NCBI GenBank assembly: GCA_009746045.1
Contig: RPFO01000022.1
Location: 1,173,913 to 1,237,912 of the forward strand
Source of the DNA: Mesostigma viride
Lineage: Eukaryota; Streptophyta; Mesostigmatophyceae; Mesostigmatales; Mesostigmataceae
Direction of reading: 5' to 3'
DNA length: 64,000 bases
Positions 1-12,257 of this stretch are shown piece by piece. Below the pieces are notes generated by a model. That model did no database searches, was not told where the DNA came from, and saw only the letters and a program-made list of their open reading frames with translations. Position numbers and translations under genes: made by a program. The stretch's first letter is position 1; each line of letters starts with the position of its first letter.

Positions 1-238
1 GCAAGCGTAAGCGTAAGCGTAAGCGTAAGCGTAAGCGTAAGCGTAAGCGTAACCGTAAGCGTAACCGTAAGCGTAAGCGTAAGCGTAAGCGTAAGCGTAA
101 GCGTAAGCGTAAGCGTAAGCGTAAGCGTAAGCGTAAGCGTAAGCGTAAGCGTAAGCGTAAGCGTAAGCGTAAGCGTAAGCGTAAGCGTAAGCGTAAGCGT
201 AAGCGTAAGCGTAAGCGTAAGCGTAAGCGTAAGCGTAA
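1..238. repeat. Hexanucleotide microsatellite (CGTAAG)n
   Basis: About 39 head-to-tail copies of CGTAAG open the window, with two CGTAAC variants near 50-66. The array is cut by the window edge. It does not match common telomere hexamers or heptamers, so it is read as an interstitial microsatellite. Confidence 0.97.
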
Positions 239-736
239 GAGGGATGGAGGGAGGGAGGGAGGGAGGGAGGGAGGGAGGGAAAGGGAGAGGGAGAGGGAGA
301 GGGAGAGGGAGAGGGAGAGGGAGAGGGAGAGGGAGAGGGAGAGGGAGAGGGAGAGAGGGAGAGGGAGAGGGAGAGGGAGAGGGAGAGGGAGAGGGAGAGG
401 GAGAGGGAGAGGGAGAGGGAGAGGGAGAGGGAGAGGGAGAGGGAGAGGGAGAGGGAGAGGGAGAGGGAGAGGGAGAGAGAGAGGGAGGAGGAGGGAGGGA
501 GGGAGGAGAGGGAGGGAGGAGGAGGGAGGGAGGGAGGGAGGGAGGGAGGGAGGGAGGGAGGGAGGGAGGGAGGGAGGGAGGGAGAGGGAGGGAGGGAGGA
601 GGGAGGGAGGAGGAGGGAGGGAGGGAGGAGGAGGGAGGGAGGGAGGGAGGGAGGGAGGAGGGAGGGAGGGAGGGAGGGAGGGAGGGAGGAGGAGGGAGGG
701 AGGGAGGGAGGGAGGGAGGGAGGGAGGGAGGGAGGG
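239..736. repeat. Homopurine GGGA/GGGAGA tract
   Basis: Nearly 500 bases are purine-only on the plus strand. They start as GGGA tetramers, pass into a long GGGAGA hexamer block (about 280-476) and end in GGGA/GGA units. The open frame across it (Gly, Glu and Arg only) is a translation of the repeat and not a gene. Mirror symmetry and closely spaced G-runs make triplex or quadruplex structure possible. Confidence 0.96.
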
Positions 737-780
737 TTTAGCCACATCGTGTTTTGTTCTTGGATTGATGACGCACCGCA

Positions 781-1570
781 CGCAACGCTCGTGACCTGCA
801 CCCGCAGGCGAAAAAGAACAAACCACAATGATAGCATGGTTGTGAGTGACAATTGACGACATCACGCTACAAGGAGCATGACGCAAAAGGGATTAAAAAT
901 CGGCATGAAAAACATGGTGAAAAATTAGAGGGAGAGGGGGGGGAGAGGGAGAGGGAGAGAGAGTCGTCGTTCAGGAAGCCGTCATGACGCAAAATGGGAT
1001 GAATACTCAACATGCCAGGTGAAAAAAAATTAGGAAAACCACGTACGTAAAATCCCGCTACTCACTCTTGTTGGAGCTGATGCTGCTGTCGTTGTGGTTG
1101 TTGTCAGGCCCGTTGTTCTTGATTTCCAAAGAGCATGCACGTGCTGCTCGTACGCAACGCTCGTGACCTGCACCCGCAGGCGAAAAAGAACGAACCACAA
1201 TGATAGTATTGTTGTGAGTGACAATTGACGACATCACGCTACAAGGAGCATGACGCAAAAGGGATTTAAAATCGGCATGAAAAACATGGTGAAAAATAAG
1301 AGGGAGAGGGGGGGAAAAGGGAGAGGGAGAGAGAGTCGTCGTTCAGGAAGCCGTCATGACGCAAAATGGGATGAATACTCAACATGCCAGGTGAAAAAAA
1401 AAATAGGAAAACCACGTACGTAAAATCCCGCAACTCACTCTTGTTGGAGCTGATGCTGCTGTCGTTGTTGTTGTTGTCAGGCCCGTTGTTCTTGATTTCC
1501 AAAGAAGAAAGCCGTGAAGCTGCTCGTACGCATTATGGGGGCTGCACCCGCGAAAAAGAACGTGGACCAC
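781..1570. repeat. 372-bp tandem duplication with partial third copy
   Basis: The segment starting CGCAACGCTCGTGACC at 781 recurs at 1153. Its internal landmarks recur too: a GAGGGAGA purine patch, the TCGTCGTTCAGGAAGCC motif and a GTTGTTGTTGTCAGGC region. A diverged third start lies near 1527. No convincing protein is encoded; short open frames in the two copies are merely similar to each other. Confidence 0.85.
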
Positions 1571-1669
1571 AGTCGGTCACTGGACGTGCGGTGGCGGGCG
1601 TGGTGGGCGCATCCGGCGGTGCGCGCCTGCAAAACACCGCATCAATTACCTGGGCGGGCTGGGTGCGCA

Positions 1670-2412
1670 CATTCCAAAGTCCCTGGTGTGTGTCAGTGCA
1701 GCGTCGACATGGCATGCGTGGAGGATATGTGCGTACGTACGACGAATCATGTGAAACGACTGGTCCAACCTGAAAAATTTTGAATTTTTGCCGTGTCCAG
1801 TAACGGTCCTAGGTTGCACCCGCGGGCCGTTCCGACAGCTGTACAGAAAAGATCACAAAGATACGCCGCGCAACGACGCCTGTGCCCGGCAAATCATTTG
1901 TGAGCCCGGAAACGTACAGTCACTGCAAATGTCGAGTATTTATTGCTCCACCCCCACAAAAAAGCGTTCCGGACCTGTTCGAAGCGAAGAGCACTGACAG
2001 GGATCGGACCCGAGCCAGATTTGTGTGCGGACCATGATGGCTGGCCTCCCTCACTCCGCAACCTCACTCTGGACGCAGGTTCGAATCCTGTCAGTGCTAT
2101 TCGCTTCGAACAGTTCCGGAACGCTTTTTTTGGGGGGGTGGAGCAATAGATTTTCGACGTGTGTAGTGACTGTTCAGTTCCCGACTCACATTTGCCGGGC
2201 ACTGGCGTCATTCCGCGGCGTATGTTTCTGATCTATTCTGTACAGCTGCCGGAACGGCCCGCGGGTGCAACCTAGGACCGTTACTGCACACGGCAAAAAT
2301 TCAAAAATGTTCAGGTTGGACCAGTCGTTTCACATGATTCGTCGTAGGTACGCAAATATCCTCCACGCATGCCATGTCGACGCTGCACTGACACACACCA
2401 GGGACTTTGGAA
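1670..2412. mobile_element. Large foldback (inverted-repeat) element
   Basis: Bases 1670-2002 and 2087-2412 are inverted copies of each other over about 330 bp with only scattered differences, separated by an 84-base loop. The arms could pair into one long hairpin. No protein is encoded. The loop/right-arm junction (2078-2088) contains GGTTCGAATCC, a perfect match to the RNA polymerase III B-box/T-loop consensus. AGCACTG at 1990 pairs with CAGTGCT at 2091, as an acceptor stem would, but no convincing full cloverleaf fits. No target-site duplication was found, so the boundaries are those of the visible symmetry. Confidence 0.85.
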
Positions 2413-3248
2413 GGTGCCGTAAGAAATGTCTTGCGAAATGAAAGCTTAGCCGTATGCACTGTTCTGAAAAAATCTGATTTGTAAAAATGGAGAAAAAAAA
2501 AAAAAAGGGAAAAAAACTAAAAAAAAAAATCCTCCCGAAAACTGACATGCCGCAAAAAGGATTCGACACGGCGACTGCCGGTCTCATCCAGGTAGTTGAG
2601 TAGGGTGTAGATCCCCACCGGGGGTGTAGATCCCCCTGCTATTCGCTCGAACAGTTCAGGATGTACCATCCTACATGCTATTGTACAATATATAGTGGTA
2701 ACAAAGAATAAAAAATGAAGAGACGACAAAAATGCCTTTGCACCAATAGGAGTCGACACTGCGTGTTCAGACTCCAAGTATTCGGGCACCCACACCTGCC
2801 GGGGGAGTACATTGTAATGCTATTCACTAGAACAGTTCCGGATCTAGCGTTAGTGATGATGTTGTACAATATATTCCAATCACGTTTGTCAGAGTGTGCG
2901 TTTTTCCGACATGTAGGGCAGGTTGTACAACATTCTGTGCGCCAACCATGTGTACTACATGTATCGATTAGTATCACTACATGTATATTCCATCATGATC
3001 GCAGGATTAGTAACTACTGGGCTACATGTTAGTGTACCCTTACTAGGCTACTATGTAGAACCTTCAGAACCTGATTCTACCTTCCAAAATTCTAATTATG
3101 CGCCATGGATCAGTTCTGAAATGTAGAACGAGCCCTACGTGGAGGGCATGAAATCATTCCAGCTGGCACCGCCGCGCACATGACCGAGGGAACACGCCGT
3201 CACGTGCATGTAATGCAATGTTTGGAGACGACGGGCATGCATGCATGG
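2413..3248. other. Non-coding AT-rich stretch with short dispersed repeats
   Basis: No gene is visible. The motif GCTATTCGCTCGAACAGTTC occurs near 2637 and again, diverged, near 2818; it also matches the inner part of the foldback right arm near 2094. Each later copy is followed by a TTGTACAATATAT motif. An A-rich run lies at 2493-2529. Confidence 0.6.
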
Positions 3249-3252
3249 TTAA

Positions 3253-4185
3253 GGGGACGTGGCGCGCCGAATATTTTCCGCGCCAAAAAATTCGCGGTAC
3301 CGTCCGTACGGTGTATAATGTGTGCCCGGACCGCTCAACCCTCGCGGAAGTGGCCATGGCGGCATGCCTTTATGCAATATTAATCGATATGGCACGTAAA
3401 CAGCTAGAAAAAATGCTTGAATTTCGCAGAAGATTAGTTGATGACCTCATTTCGTGGCGGAAAGTTTACGGTTTGCAATATCGCTAATTTCTCGAACGGC
3501 TACGGGCGCGGGGGTCCAGGATATAATTTCTCTTGCGGATCATGAAATTTAATGCAGGTTTACGGCAGCTATTGTGAGGCAACGTAGGCTCTAAAGAGCG
3601 ATTATGAAGCTAACTTAATGGTGTTGTCGAGTTTGTGCCGAAGCTTCCCGGTTTCTTTTACATTTCCGGCATTCAAGGTAAGAACCTACGCAGGCCTGCG
3701 CATGTCGCCTTCGACGTATTCACGGAAGGCGCACCTTCCTTGTTCGCCTGATCAATGGATGATGTCTTTTATTGTTCGAGCTTGCGTGCCAGTTTATGCA
3801 TGAAACATTTCCACGCAGGCAGGTGCATTAACGTCGGCCTTTCGCCCATTTTTCGGGCAGTTTACCTGCAGGAAGCGCTCCATTTCTTTCGGTTGCATCG
3901 TCAGATTCCTAGCTATTTCGTACAATTTCGTGTAGTTTGTGGCTGGCATGCTAAATGCGCCGAGGTCAAGTTGTTGGTAATGTATTGACATTTGTTTTCC
4001 ATAATCCTTTGGACGTGAGCTTGCTCAGACGCTTTGTTATGTGCCGGATCTGACACGCCTGTTTTAGAACGACATCCGGCATGTGCCTAGAGGCTAACAA
4101 GCTGGCATCAGCTTCTTAGCAAATTGCCCTATTGGAAAGGAAGGTGAGAGTGGTTCTTTTGCTGGCCATACTGCATGAGTGGCAT
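3253..4185. mobile_element. TTAA-type element, truncated copy A
   Basis: It starts directly after TTAA at 3249-3252 with GGGGACGTGGCGCGCC. Next comes an imperfect version of the hairpin motif TTTTTTGGCGCCAAAAAA, then the shared GAAGTGGCCATGGCG block. These features also mark the copies at 50735 and 60888. Similarity to the 60888 copy runs to a GGAAGGTGAGAG motif near 4150, after which the 71-bp minisatellite begins, so the right half is missing. No intact frame remains. Confidence 0.7.
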
Positions 4186-4194
4186 TGCATTACG

Positions 4195-6346
4195 TGGACG
4201 GGCCATGATGACCCCATGGGAGCCTGAATCCTCATCATTAATTACATAAATGCCAACCATATACGTAGACAAGCCATGATGACAGCATGGGAGCCTGAAT
4301 CCTCATCATTAATTACATAAATGCCATCCATGTACGTAGACGGGCGATGATGACACCATGGGAGCCTGAATCCTCATCATTTTTTTTATGAGACATCCAT
4401 GTACATAGGCCAGCCATGATGACACCATGGGAGCCTGAATCCTCATCATTTTTTTTTCTTTGACATCCATGTACATACGTAGGCCAGCCATGATGACACC
4501 AATGGAGCCTGAATCCTCATCATTAATTACATACATGCCATCCATGTACGTAGACAAGCCATGATGACACCATGGGAGCCTGAATCCTCATCATTTACTA
4601 TTCCTTGACATCCATGTACGTAGGCCAGCCATGATGACACCAATGGAGCCTGAATCCTCTTCATTTTTTTTATGAGAGGATTCAGGTTACATAAATGCCA
4701 ACCATGTAGGTAGACAAGCCATGATGACACCATGGGAGCCTGAATCCTCATCATTAATTACATAAATGCCATCCATGTACGTAGACGGGCCATGATGACC
4801 CCATGGGAGCCTAAATCCTCATCATTAATTACAAAATCGCCATCCATGTACGTAGACGGGCCATGATGACACCATGGGAGCCTGAATCCTCATCATTTAC
4901 TATTCCTTGACATCCATGTACGTAGACGGGCCATGATGACACCATGGGAGCCTGAATCCTCATCATTAATTACATAAATGCCATTCATGTACGTACACGG
5001 GCAATGATGACACCATGGGAGCCTGAATCCTCATCATTAATTACATAATTGCCATCCATGTACGTAGACACGCCATGATGACACCATGGGAGCCTGAATC
5101 CTCATCATTAAGTACATACATGCCATCCATGTACGTAGACGGGCCATGCATGATGAAACCATGGGAGCCTGAATCCTCATCATTTTTTTTTCTTTGACAT
5201 CCATGTGTACACGTAGACACGCCATGATGACACCATGGGAGCCTGAGTCCTCATCATTTTTTTTATGAGACATCCATGTACGTAGGCCAGCCATGATGAC
5301 ACCATGGGAGCCTGAATCCTCATCATTTTTTTTTCTTTGACATCCATGTACGTAGACGGGCCATGATGACACCATGGGAGCCTGAATCCTCATCATTAAT
5401 TACATACATGCCATCCATGTACGTACACGGGCCATGATGACACCATGGGAGCCTGAATCCTCATCATTTACTATTCCTTGACATCCATGTACGTAGGCCA
5501 GCCATGGAGACACCATGGGAGCCTGAATCCTCCTCAAAAACTACATAAATGCCAACCATGTACGTAGACAAGCCATGATGACACCATGGGAGCCTGAATC
5601 CTCATCATTTACTGTTCCTTGCCATCCATGTACGTAGGCCAGCCATGATGACACTATGGGAGCCTGAATCCTCATCATTAATTACATAAATGCCATCCAG
5701 GTACGTACAAGGGCAATGATGACACCATGGGAGCCTGAATCCTCATCATTAATTACATAAATGCCATCCATGTACGTAGACGGGCCATGATGACACCAAT
5801 GGAGCCTGAATCCTCTTCATTTTTTTAATGAGAGGATTCAGGTTACATAAATGCCAACCATGTAGGTAGACGGGCCATGATGACACCATGGGAGCCTGAA
5901 TCCTCATCATTAATTACATAAATGCCATCCATGTACGTAGACGGGCCATGATGACCCCATGGGAGCCTGAATCCTCATCATTAATTACAAAATCGCCATC
6001 CATGTACGTAGACGGGCCATGATGACACCATGGGAGCCTGAATCCTCATCATTTACTATTCCTTGACATCCATGTACGTAGACGGGCCATGATGACACCA
6101 TGGGAGCCTGAATCCTCATCATTAATTACATAAATGCCATTCATGTACGTACACGGGCAATGATGACACCATGGGAGCCTGAATCCTCATCATTAATTAC
6201 ATAAATGCCATCCATGTACGTAGACGGGCCATGATGACACCATGGGAGCCTGAATCCTCATCATTAATTACATAAATGCCATCCATGTACGTAGACGGGC
6301 CATGATGACACCATGGGAGCCTGAATCCTCATCATTAATTACATAC
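4195..6346. repeat. 71-bp minisatellite, block 1
   Basis: About 30 head-to-tail units of around 69-75 bp. Each has the landmarks CCATGATGACACCATGGG, AGCCTGAATCCTCATCATT, a variable AT-rich linker and CCATGTACGTAGAC. Linker types alternate (AATTACATAAATGCC, TTTACTATTCCTTGAC, TTTTTTTATGAGAC), giving a higher-order mix. Open frames on the minus strand are simple translations of the repeat. Confidence 0.97.
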
Positions 6347-6347
6347 A

Positions 6348-8678
6348 TGATGTTAAAGGGAATGTGTGATTATTATTATGGGGACTTAAATTAATAATTT
6401 GTAGGTGGTGAATCATTGCCAACTTAAGCGTCAGGAGCCAGGAAAATTATTTATTACGTCCATATGGTGTGGCTTTCCATGGCTACCTCAAGGTAGCGTG
6501 AACATTGGTAATTATGGTAGGTGAGTGGTGGCGGCGGCCCTGGTATGGGCATGGGCCGACAATGGGTCGATAACGACAGCTGGTATGTTGGAACATGGTG
6601 CATGCGCATGCATGACTCGGTACGGCATGGTATGACATGCACATGACACAATACTATAATCTGGTGAAGATAGTGACCAATGGTCCTAGTGCCATTGTAC
6701 AACTTGGCACATAGTCATAGTGTCCATTCACGTAGGACAAATCCCACTTAGGTACTACTATCCGAGCATATCTATTTGTTAATTAGGGCTCGAATACAAT
6801 TGCCCGTATTATAGATTTCTGCACGGTCAGCATAATGGGCATATTCAAGACAGGATTCTTGACACCCTCCTTGCACATGATGCTGTCTATAAATACAAAT
6901 GCTAGATCCTGGGCGAGGGTAGTCGGGTACCTAAGTGGATTCCCTCCTTACACGACACCCTGGTCTTGATATAAAACAGCAAGAAAAATGAGGGCAAGGT
7001 TGTGTAGCCCCATATTGTCACATGGAGTGCGCCACACGAGGGTGGAGCCAAACTGGAAACAGGCTCTTAAACTGTAAAGACTGGTTGCTCAGTGTTGAGG
7101 CTGGATGCAGACTGTAGCCGGTACTGGTTGATGCCAGGGTTGCAGCTGGAAACGTTGGGTACTGGTAGCTGCTGGTAAACCGGTGACGTCAGCTGTTGTG
7201 TGTGCACACACGATCTATGCTGTGTGTGGGTACAGTGTCTTGTGTGGTGCTGGTAGTGCTACTTTGACTTGTTTGCCAACATGTTTTGATGCAACTTACT
7301 GCAACTACTACAAGGTGAACTGTGACGTGAGGATGTAGAGCTGGTTGCTGGACTGCTACTTGCTAGCTAGACAAGTGCGTGCAGCTGACTGCAGCTACTA
7401 TCTACTCTACGCCTGTCGTGGAGAGTCATGCATGTGCTGCTGGGTGCTACTACTTCTCCTTGCTGGCTAGGCAAGTGTGGGTAGCTGCCTGCATGGACTA
7501 TGCAGTGTACTCTGTTCCTGCTGGTGTTGCCTGCTGTGCTTGTTGATGCCAGTGTGATGGTGCTGATGGGACTGTGCTGTTACTGCTGCTTACATTATGG
7601 GGCAACTGGTTGCTAGTGGGTGTCTAGTGCTGGCACGTGATAATGCAACTAGCTGTTACTGCTGCTAGTGGTGCCTGCAACTAGTTAAATGTGGCTGAAT
7701 TATAAAACTGCAACTAGTGCTGAAAACAACGTGGGGAGTTAGTGAGCACCCTCCTTAGTGTGGTGTGCAGCTGTGTCAGCAGGCTGGCCTTGAGAGCAGG
7801 ACCCAGGGAATGTTCCCTTTTTTCTTGGAAACTTGGAGCATGGCAGGCTCTGGGCTCTTGAAGTGATGACCGTTTAAAAAGAATTCCGGTTTAAAAGAAT
7901 GCGCCCAAAAGAATGTTGATGCCACGCGAAATGGTGCCGGTACAAAAGAAAAACCGGTTCTCATGAAAAATTCTTGAGGTAAACAGCTCCGCCGATTTCT
8001 CGTCGATGCTCACAGCTCGCGCGGCTCAGTGGGAGCCCGTCAGTGACCCCGCGCCGATTGAACGCACTGCACTTGGCCAAAAATGTGCTGCCAGGTAAAA
8101 AATCACTGGCGCTGCCTGGAACCAGAGCCGGCACCTTTTGAGTGCCAGGCTTCAGTGCCGACGTCCCCATCACCGAGATGTTGGCGTTTGATCAGTTTCG
8201 GGCATATATAAGTATAAAAGCTCTGTATATAGGTTTATAGCTGGGCGTTTGCTTTGGTTTGAGTGATTTCACTCTGCTGTAAGTAATTATATTTTTAATA
8301 TATAAGTATAAAAGCGTAGATCTGGCCTGCGCACCGGAGCTTGGGAAATTCTTGACGGATTTTAGCGACGGTAGGTGTCACCCCGAATATTTGGTGTTAC
8401 CACACGTTGAAGTAAGTCGATTGAAAGCCTTGAATTTCACGGTAGCATCTGCGCCATAATCATGGTCGTATCAAGTACAAGAATTCGACCAAGCTGCTCC
8501 GTATATGAAAATATAAACTATGATCAAGGCGCTCAATAAAATGTGAGCTGCCGCTTAGAGGTTGGTTAATTCCGTTGAAAGATCTTGCCCCGGACCTCCG
8601 ATGCCATGTTAAAAGGCATGGGGTTATTATTATGGGGACTTAAATTAATAATTTGTAGGTGGTGAATCATTGCCAACA
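6348..8678. other. 2.3-kb insert in the minisatellite, flanked by direct repeats
   Basis: The insert interrupts the 71-bp array. Its ends, 6370-6423 and about 8625-8678, are near-identical direct repeats that include GGGGACTTAAATTAATAATT. The interior has no recognisable gene. A CTG/GTTGCT-rich degenerate stretch spans 7080-7700. The TATA-like string ATATATAAGTATAAAAGC occurs twice, near 8204 and 8298, about 94 bp apart. The flanking repeats could be short terminal repeats or the trace of recombination that inserted a circle. Confidence 0.6.
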
Positions 8679-11600
8679 TGTACGTACACGGGCCATGATG
8701 ACACCATGGGAGCCTGAATCCTCATCATTTACTATTCCTTGACATCCATGTACGTAGGCCAGCCATGGAGACACCATGGGAGCCTGAATCCTCCTCATTA
8801 ACTACATAAATGCCAACCATGTACGTAGACAAGCCATGATGACACCATGGGAGCCTGAATCCTCATCATTTTTTTTATGAGACATCCATGTACGTAGGCC
8901 AGCCATGATGACACCATGGGAGCCTGAATCCTCATCATTTTTTTTGCAGTGCCATCCATGTACGTAGACGGGCCATGATGACACCAATGGAGCCTGAATC
9001 CTCTTCATTTTTTTAATGAGAGGATTCAGGTTACATAAATGCCAACCATGTAGGTAGACAAGCCATGATGACACCATGGGAGCCTGAATCCTCATCATTA
9101 ATTACATAAATGCCATCCATGTACGTAGACGGGCCATGATGACCCCATGGGAGCCTAAATCCTCATCATTTTTTTTATGAGACATCCATGTACGTAGGCC
9201 AGCCATGATGACACCATGGGAGCCTGAATCCTCATCATTTTTTTTTCTTTGACATCCATGTACGTAGACGGGCCATGATGACCCCATGGGAGCCTAAACC
9301 CTTATCATTAATTACAAAATCGCCATCCATGTACGTAGACGGGCCATGATGACACCATGGGAGCCTGAATCCTCATCATTTACTATTCCTTGACATCCAT
9401 GTACGTAGACGGGCCATGATGACACCATGGGAGCCTGAATCCTCATCATTAATTACATAAATGCCATTCATGTACGTACACGGGCAATGATGACACCATG
9501 GGAGCCTGAATCCTCATCATTTACTATTCCTTGACATCCATGTACGTAGGCCAGCCATGGAGACACCATGGGAGCCTGAATCCTCATCATTAATTACATA
9601 AATGCCAACCATGTACGTAGACAAGCCATGATGACACCATGGGAGCCTGAATCCTCATCATTTACTATTCCTTGACATCCATGTACGTAGGCCAGCAATG
9701 ATGACACCAATGGAGCCTGAATCCTCTTCATTTTTTTATGAGAGGATTCAGGTTACATAAATGCCAACCATGTAGGTAGACAAGCCATGATGACACCATG
9801 GGAGCCTGAATCCTCATCATTAATTACATAAATGCCATCCATGTACGTAGACGGGCCATGATGACACCAATGGAGCCTGAATCCTCTTCATTTTTTTAAT
9901 GAGAGGATTCAGGTTACATAAATGCCAACCATGTAGGTAGACAAGCCATGATGACACCATGGGAGCCTGAATCCTCATCATTAATTACATAAATGCCATC
10001 CATGTACGTAGACGGGCCATGATGACCCCATGGGAGCCTAAATCCTCATCATTAATTACAAAATCGCCATCCATGTACGTAGACGGGCCATGATGACACC
10101 ATGGGAGCCTGAATCCTCATCATTAATTACATAAATGCCATCCATGTACGTAGACGGGCCATGATGACCCCATGGGAGCCTAAATCCTCATCATTAATTA
10201 CAAAATCGCCATCCATGTACGTAGACGGGCCATGATGACACCATGGGAGCCTGAATCCTCATCATTTACTATTCCTTGACATCCATGTACGTAGACGGGC
10301 CATGATGACACCATGGGAGCCTGAATCCTCATCATTAATTACATAAATGCCATTCATGTACGTACACGGGCAATGATGACACCATGGGAGCCTGAATCCT
10401 CATCATTAATTACATAAATGCCATCCATGTACGTAGACGGGCCATGATGACACCATGGGAGCCTGAATCCTCATCATTAATTACATAAATGCCAACCATG
10501 TACATACACGGGCAATGATGACACCAATGGAGCCGGAATCCTCATCATTAACTACATAAATGCCATCCATGTACGTAGACGGGCCATGATGACCCCATGG
10601 GAGCCTAAACCCTTATCATTAATTACAAAATCGCCATCCATGTACGTAGACGGGCCATGATGACACCATGGGAGCCTGAATCCTCATCATTTACTATTCC
10701 TTGACATCCATGTACGTAGACGGGCCATGATGACACCATGGGAGCCTGAATCCTCATCATTAATTACATAAATGCCATTCATGTACGTACACGGGCAATG
10801 ATGACACCATGGGAGCCTGAATCCTCATCATTTACTATTCCTTGACATCCATGTACGTAGGCCAGCCATGGAGACACCATGGGAGCCTGAATCCTCCTCA
10901 TTAATTACATAAATGCCAACCATGTACGTAGACAAGCCATGATGACACCATGGGAGCCTGAATCCTCATCATTTACTATTCCTTGACATCCATGTACGTA
11001 GGCCAGCAATGATGACACCAATGGAGCCTGAATCCTCTTCATTTTTTTTATGAGAGGATTCAGGTTACATAAATGCCAACCATGTAGGTAGACAAGCCAT
11101 GATGACACCATGGGAGCCTGAATCCTCATCATTAAATACATAAATGCCATCCATGTACGTAGACGGGCCATGATGACACCATGGGAGCCTGAATCCTCAT
11201 CATTAATTACATAAATGCCAACCATGTACGTAGACGGTCGATGATGACACCATGGGAGCCTGAGTCCTCATCATTTTTTTTATGAGACATCCATGTACGT
11301 AGGCAAGCCATGATGACACCATGGGAGCCTGAATCCTCATCATTTTTTTTTCTTTGACATCCATGTACGTAGACGGGCCATGATGACACCATGGGAGCCT
11401 GAATCCTCATCATTAATTACATACATGCCATCCATGTACGTACACGGGCCATGATGACACCATGGGAGCCTGAATCCTCATCATTTACTATTCCTTGACA
11501 TCCATGTACGTAGGCCAGCCATGGAGACACCATGGGAGCCTGAATCCTCCTCATTAATTACATAAATGCCAACCATGTACGTAGACAAGCCATGATGACA

Positions 11601-12257
11601 CCATGGGAGCCTGAATCCTCATCATTTACTATTCCTTGACATCCATGTACGTAGGCCAGCCATGATGACACCAATGGAGCCTGAATCCTCTTCATTTTTT
11701 TTATGAGAGGATTCAGGTTACATAAATGCCAACCATGTAGGTAGACAAGCCATGATGACACCATGGGAGCCTGAATCCTCATCATTAATTACATAAATGC
11801 CATCCATGTACGTAGACGGGCCATGATGACCCCATGGGAGCCTAAATCCTCATCATTAATTACAAAATCGCCATCCATGTACGTAGACGGGCCATGATGA
11901 CACCATGGGAGCCTGAATCCTCATCATTTACTATTCCTTGACATCCATGTACGTAGACGGCCCATGATGACACCATGGGAGCGTGAATCCTCATCATTAA
12001 TTACAAAATCGCCATCCATGTACGTAGACGGGCCATGATGACACCATGGGAGCCTGAATCCTCATCATTAATTACATAAATGCCATCCATGTACGTAGAC
12101 GGGCCATGATGACACCATGGGAGCCTGAATCCTCATCATTAATTACATAAATGCCATCAATGTACGTAGACGGGCCATGATGACACCAATGGAGCCTAAA
12201 TCCTCATCATTAATTACAAAATCGCCATCCATGTACGTAGACGGGCCATGATGACAC
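8679..12257. repeat. 71-bp minisatellite, block 2
   Basis: About 50 further units of the family in block 1, same orientation. Some multi-unit runs are repeated nearly unchanged (for example around 9990-10350 and 11790-12240), which indicates recent segmental amplification. Hairpin-forming monomers, where CCTGAATCCTCT is followed by AGAGGATTCAGG, occur near 8991, 9716, 9876, 11026 and 11680. Confidence 0.97.

Noticed and set aside
1-238. Telomere at the window start
   Set aside because: CGTAAG is not a known telomere unit, and the array continues into other repeats with no subtelomere signature I can identify.
1990-2100. Functional tRNA gene in the foldback centre
   Set aside because: The B-box and an acceptor-like pairing exist, but the span is too long and no D-arm or anticodon stem fits on either strand.
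4309-11785. Family of minus-strand proteins with MMRIQAPMVSSW repeats
   Set aside because: They are translations of the 71-bp minisatellite and change frame with monomer length. Nothing supports a start, splice site or conserved product.
4195-12257. CRISPR-like direct repeats
   Set aside because: The units are contiguous 71-bp monomers with variant linkers; there are no unique spacers, no cas genes, and the window is eukaryotic.
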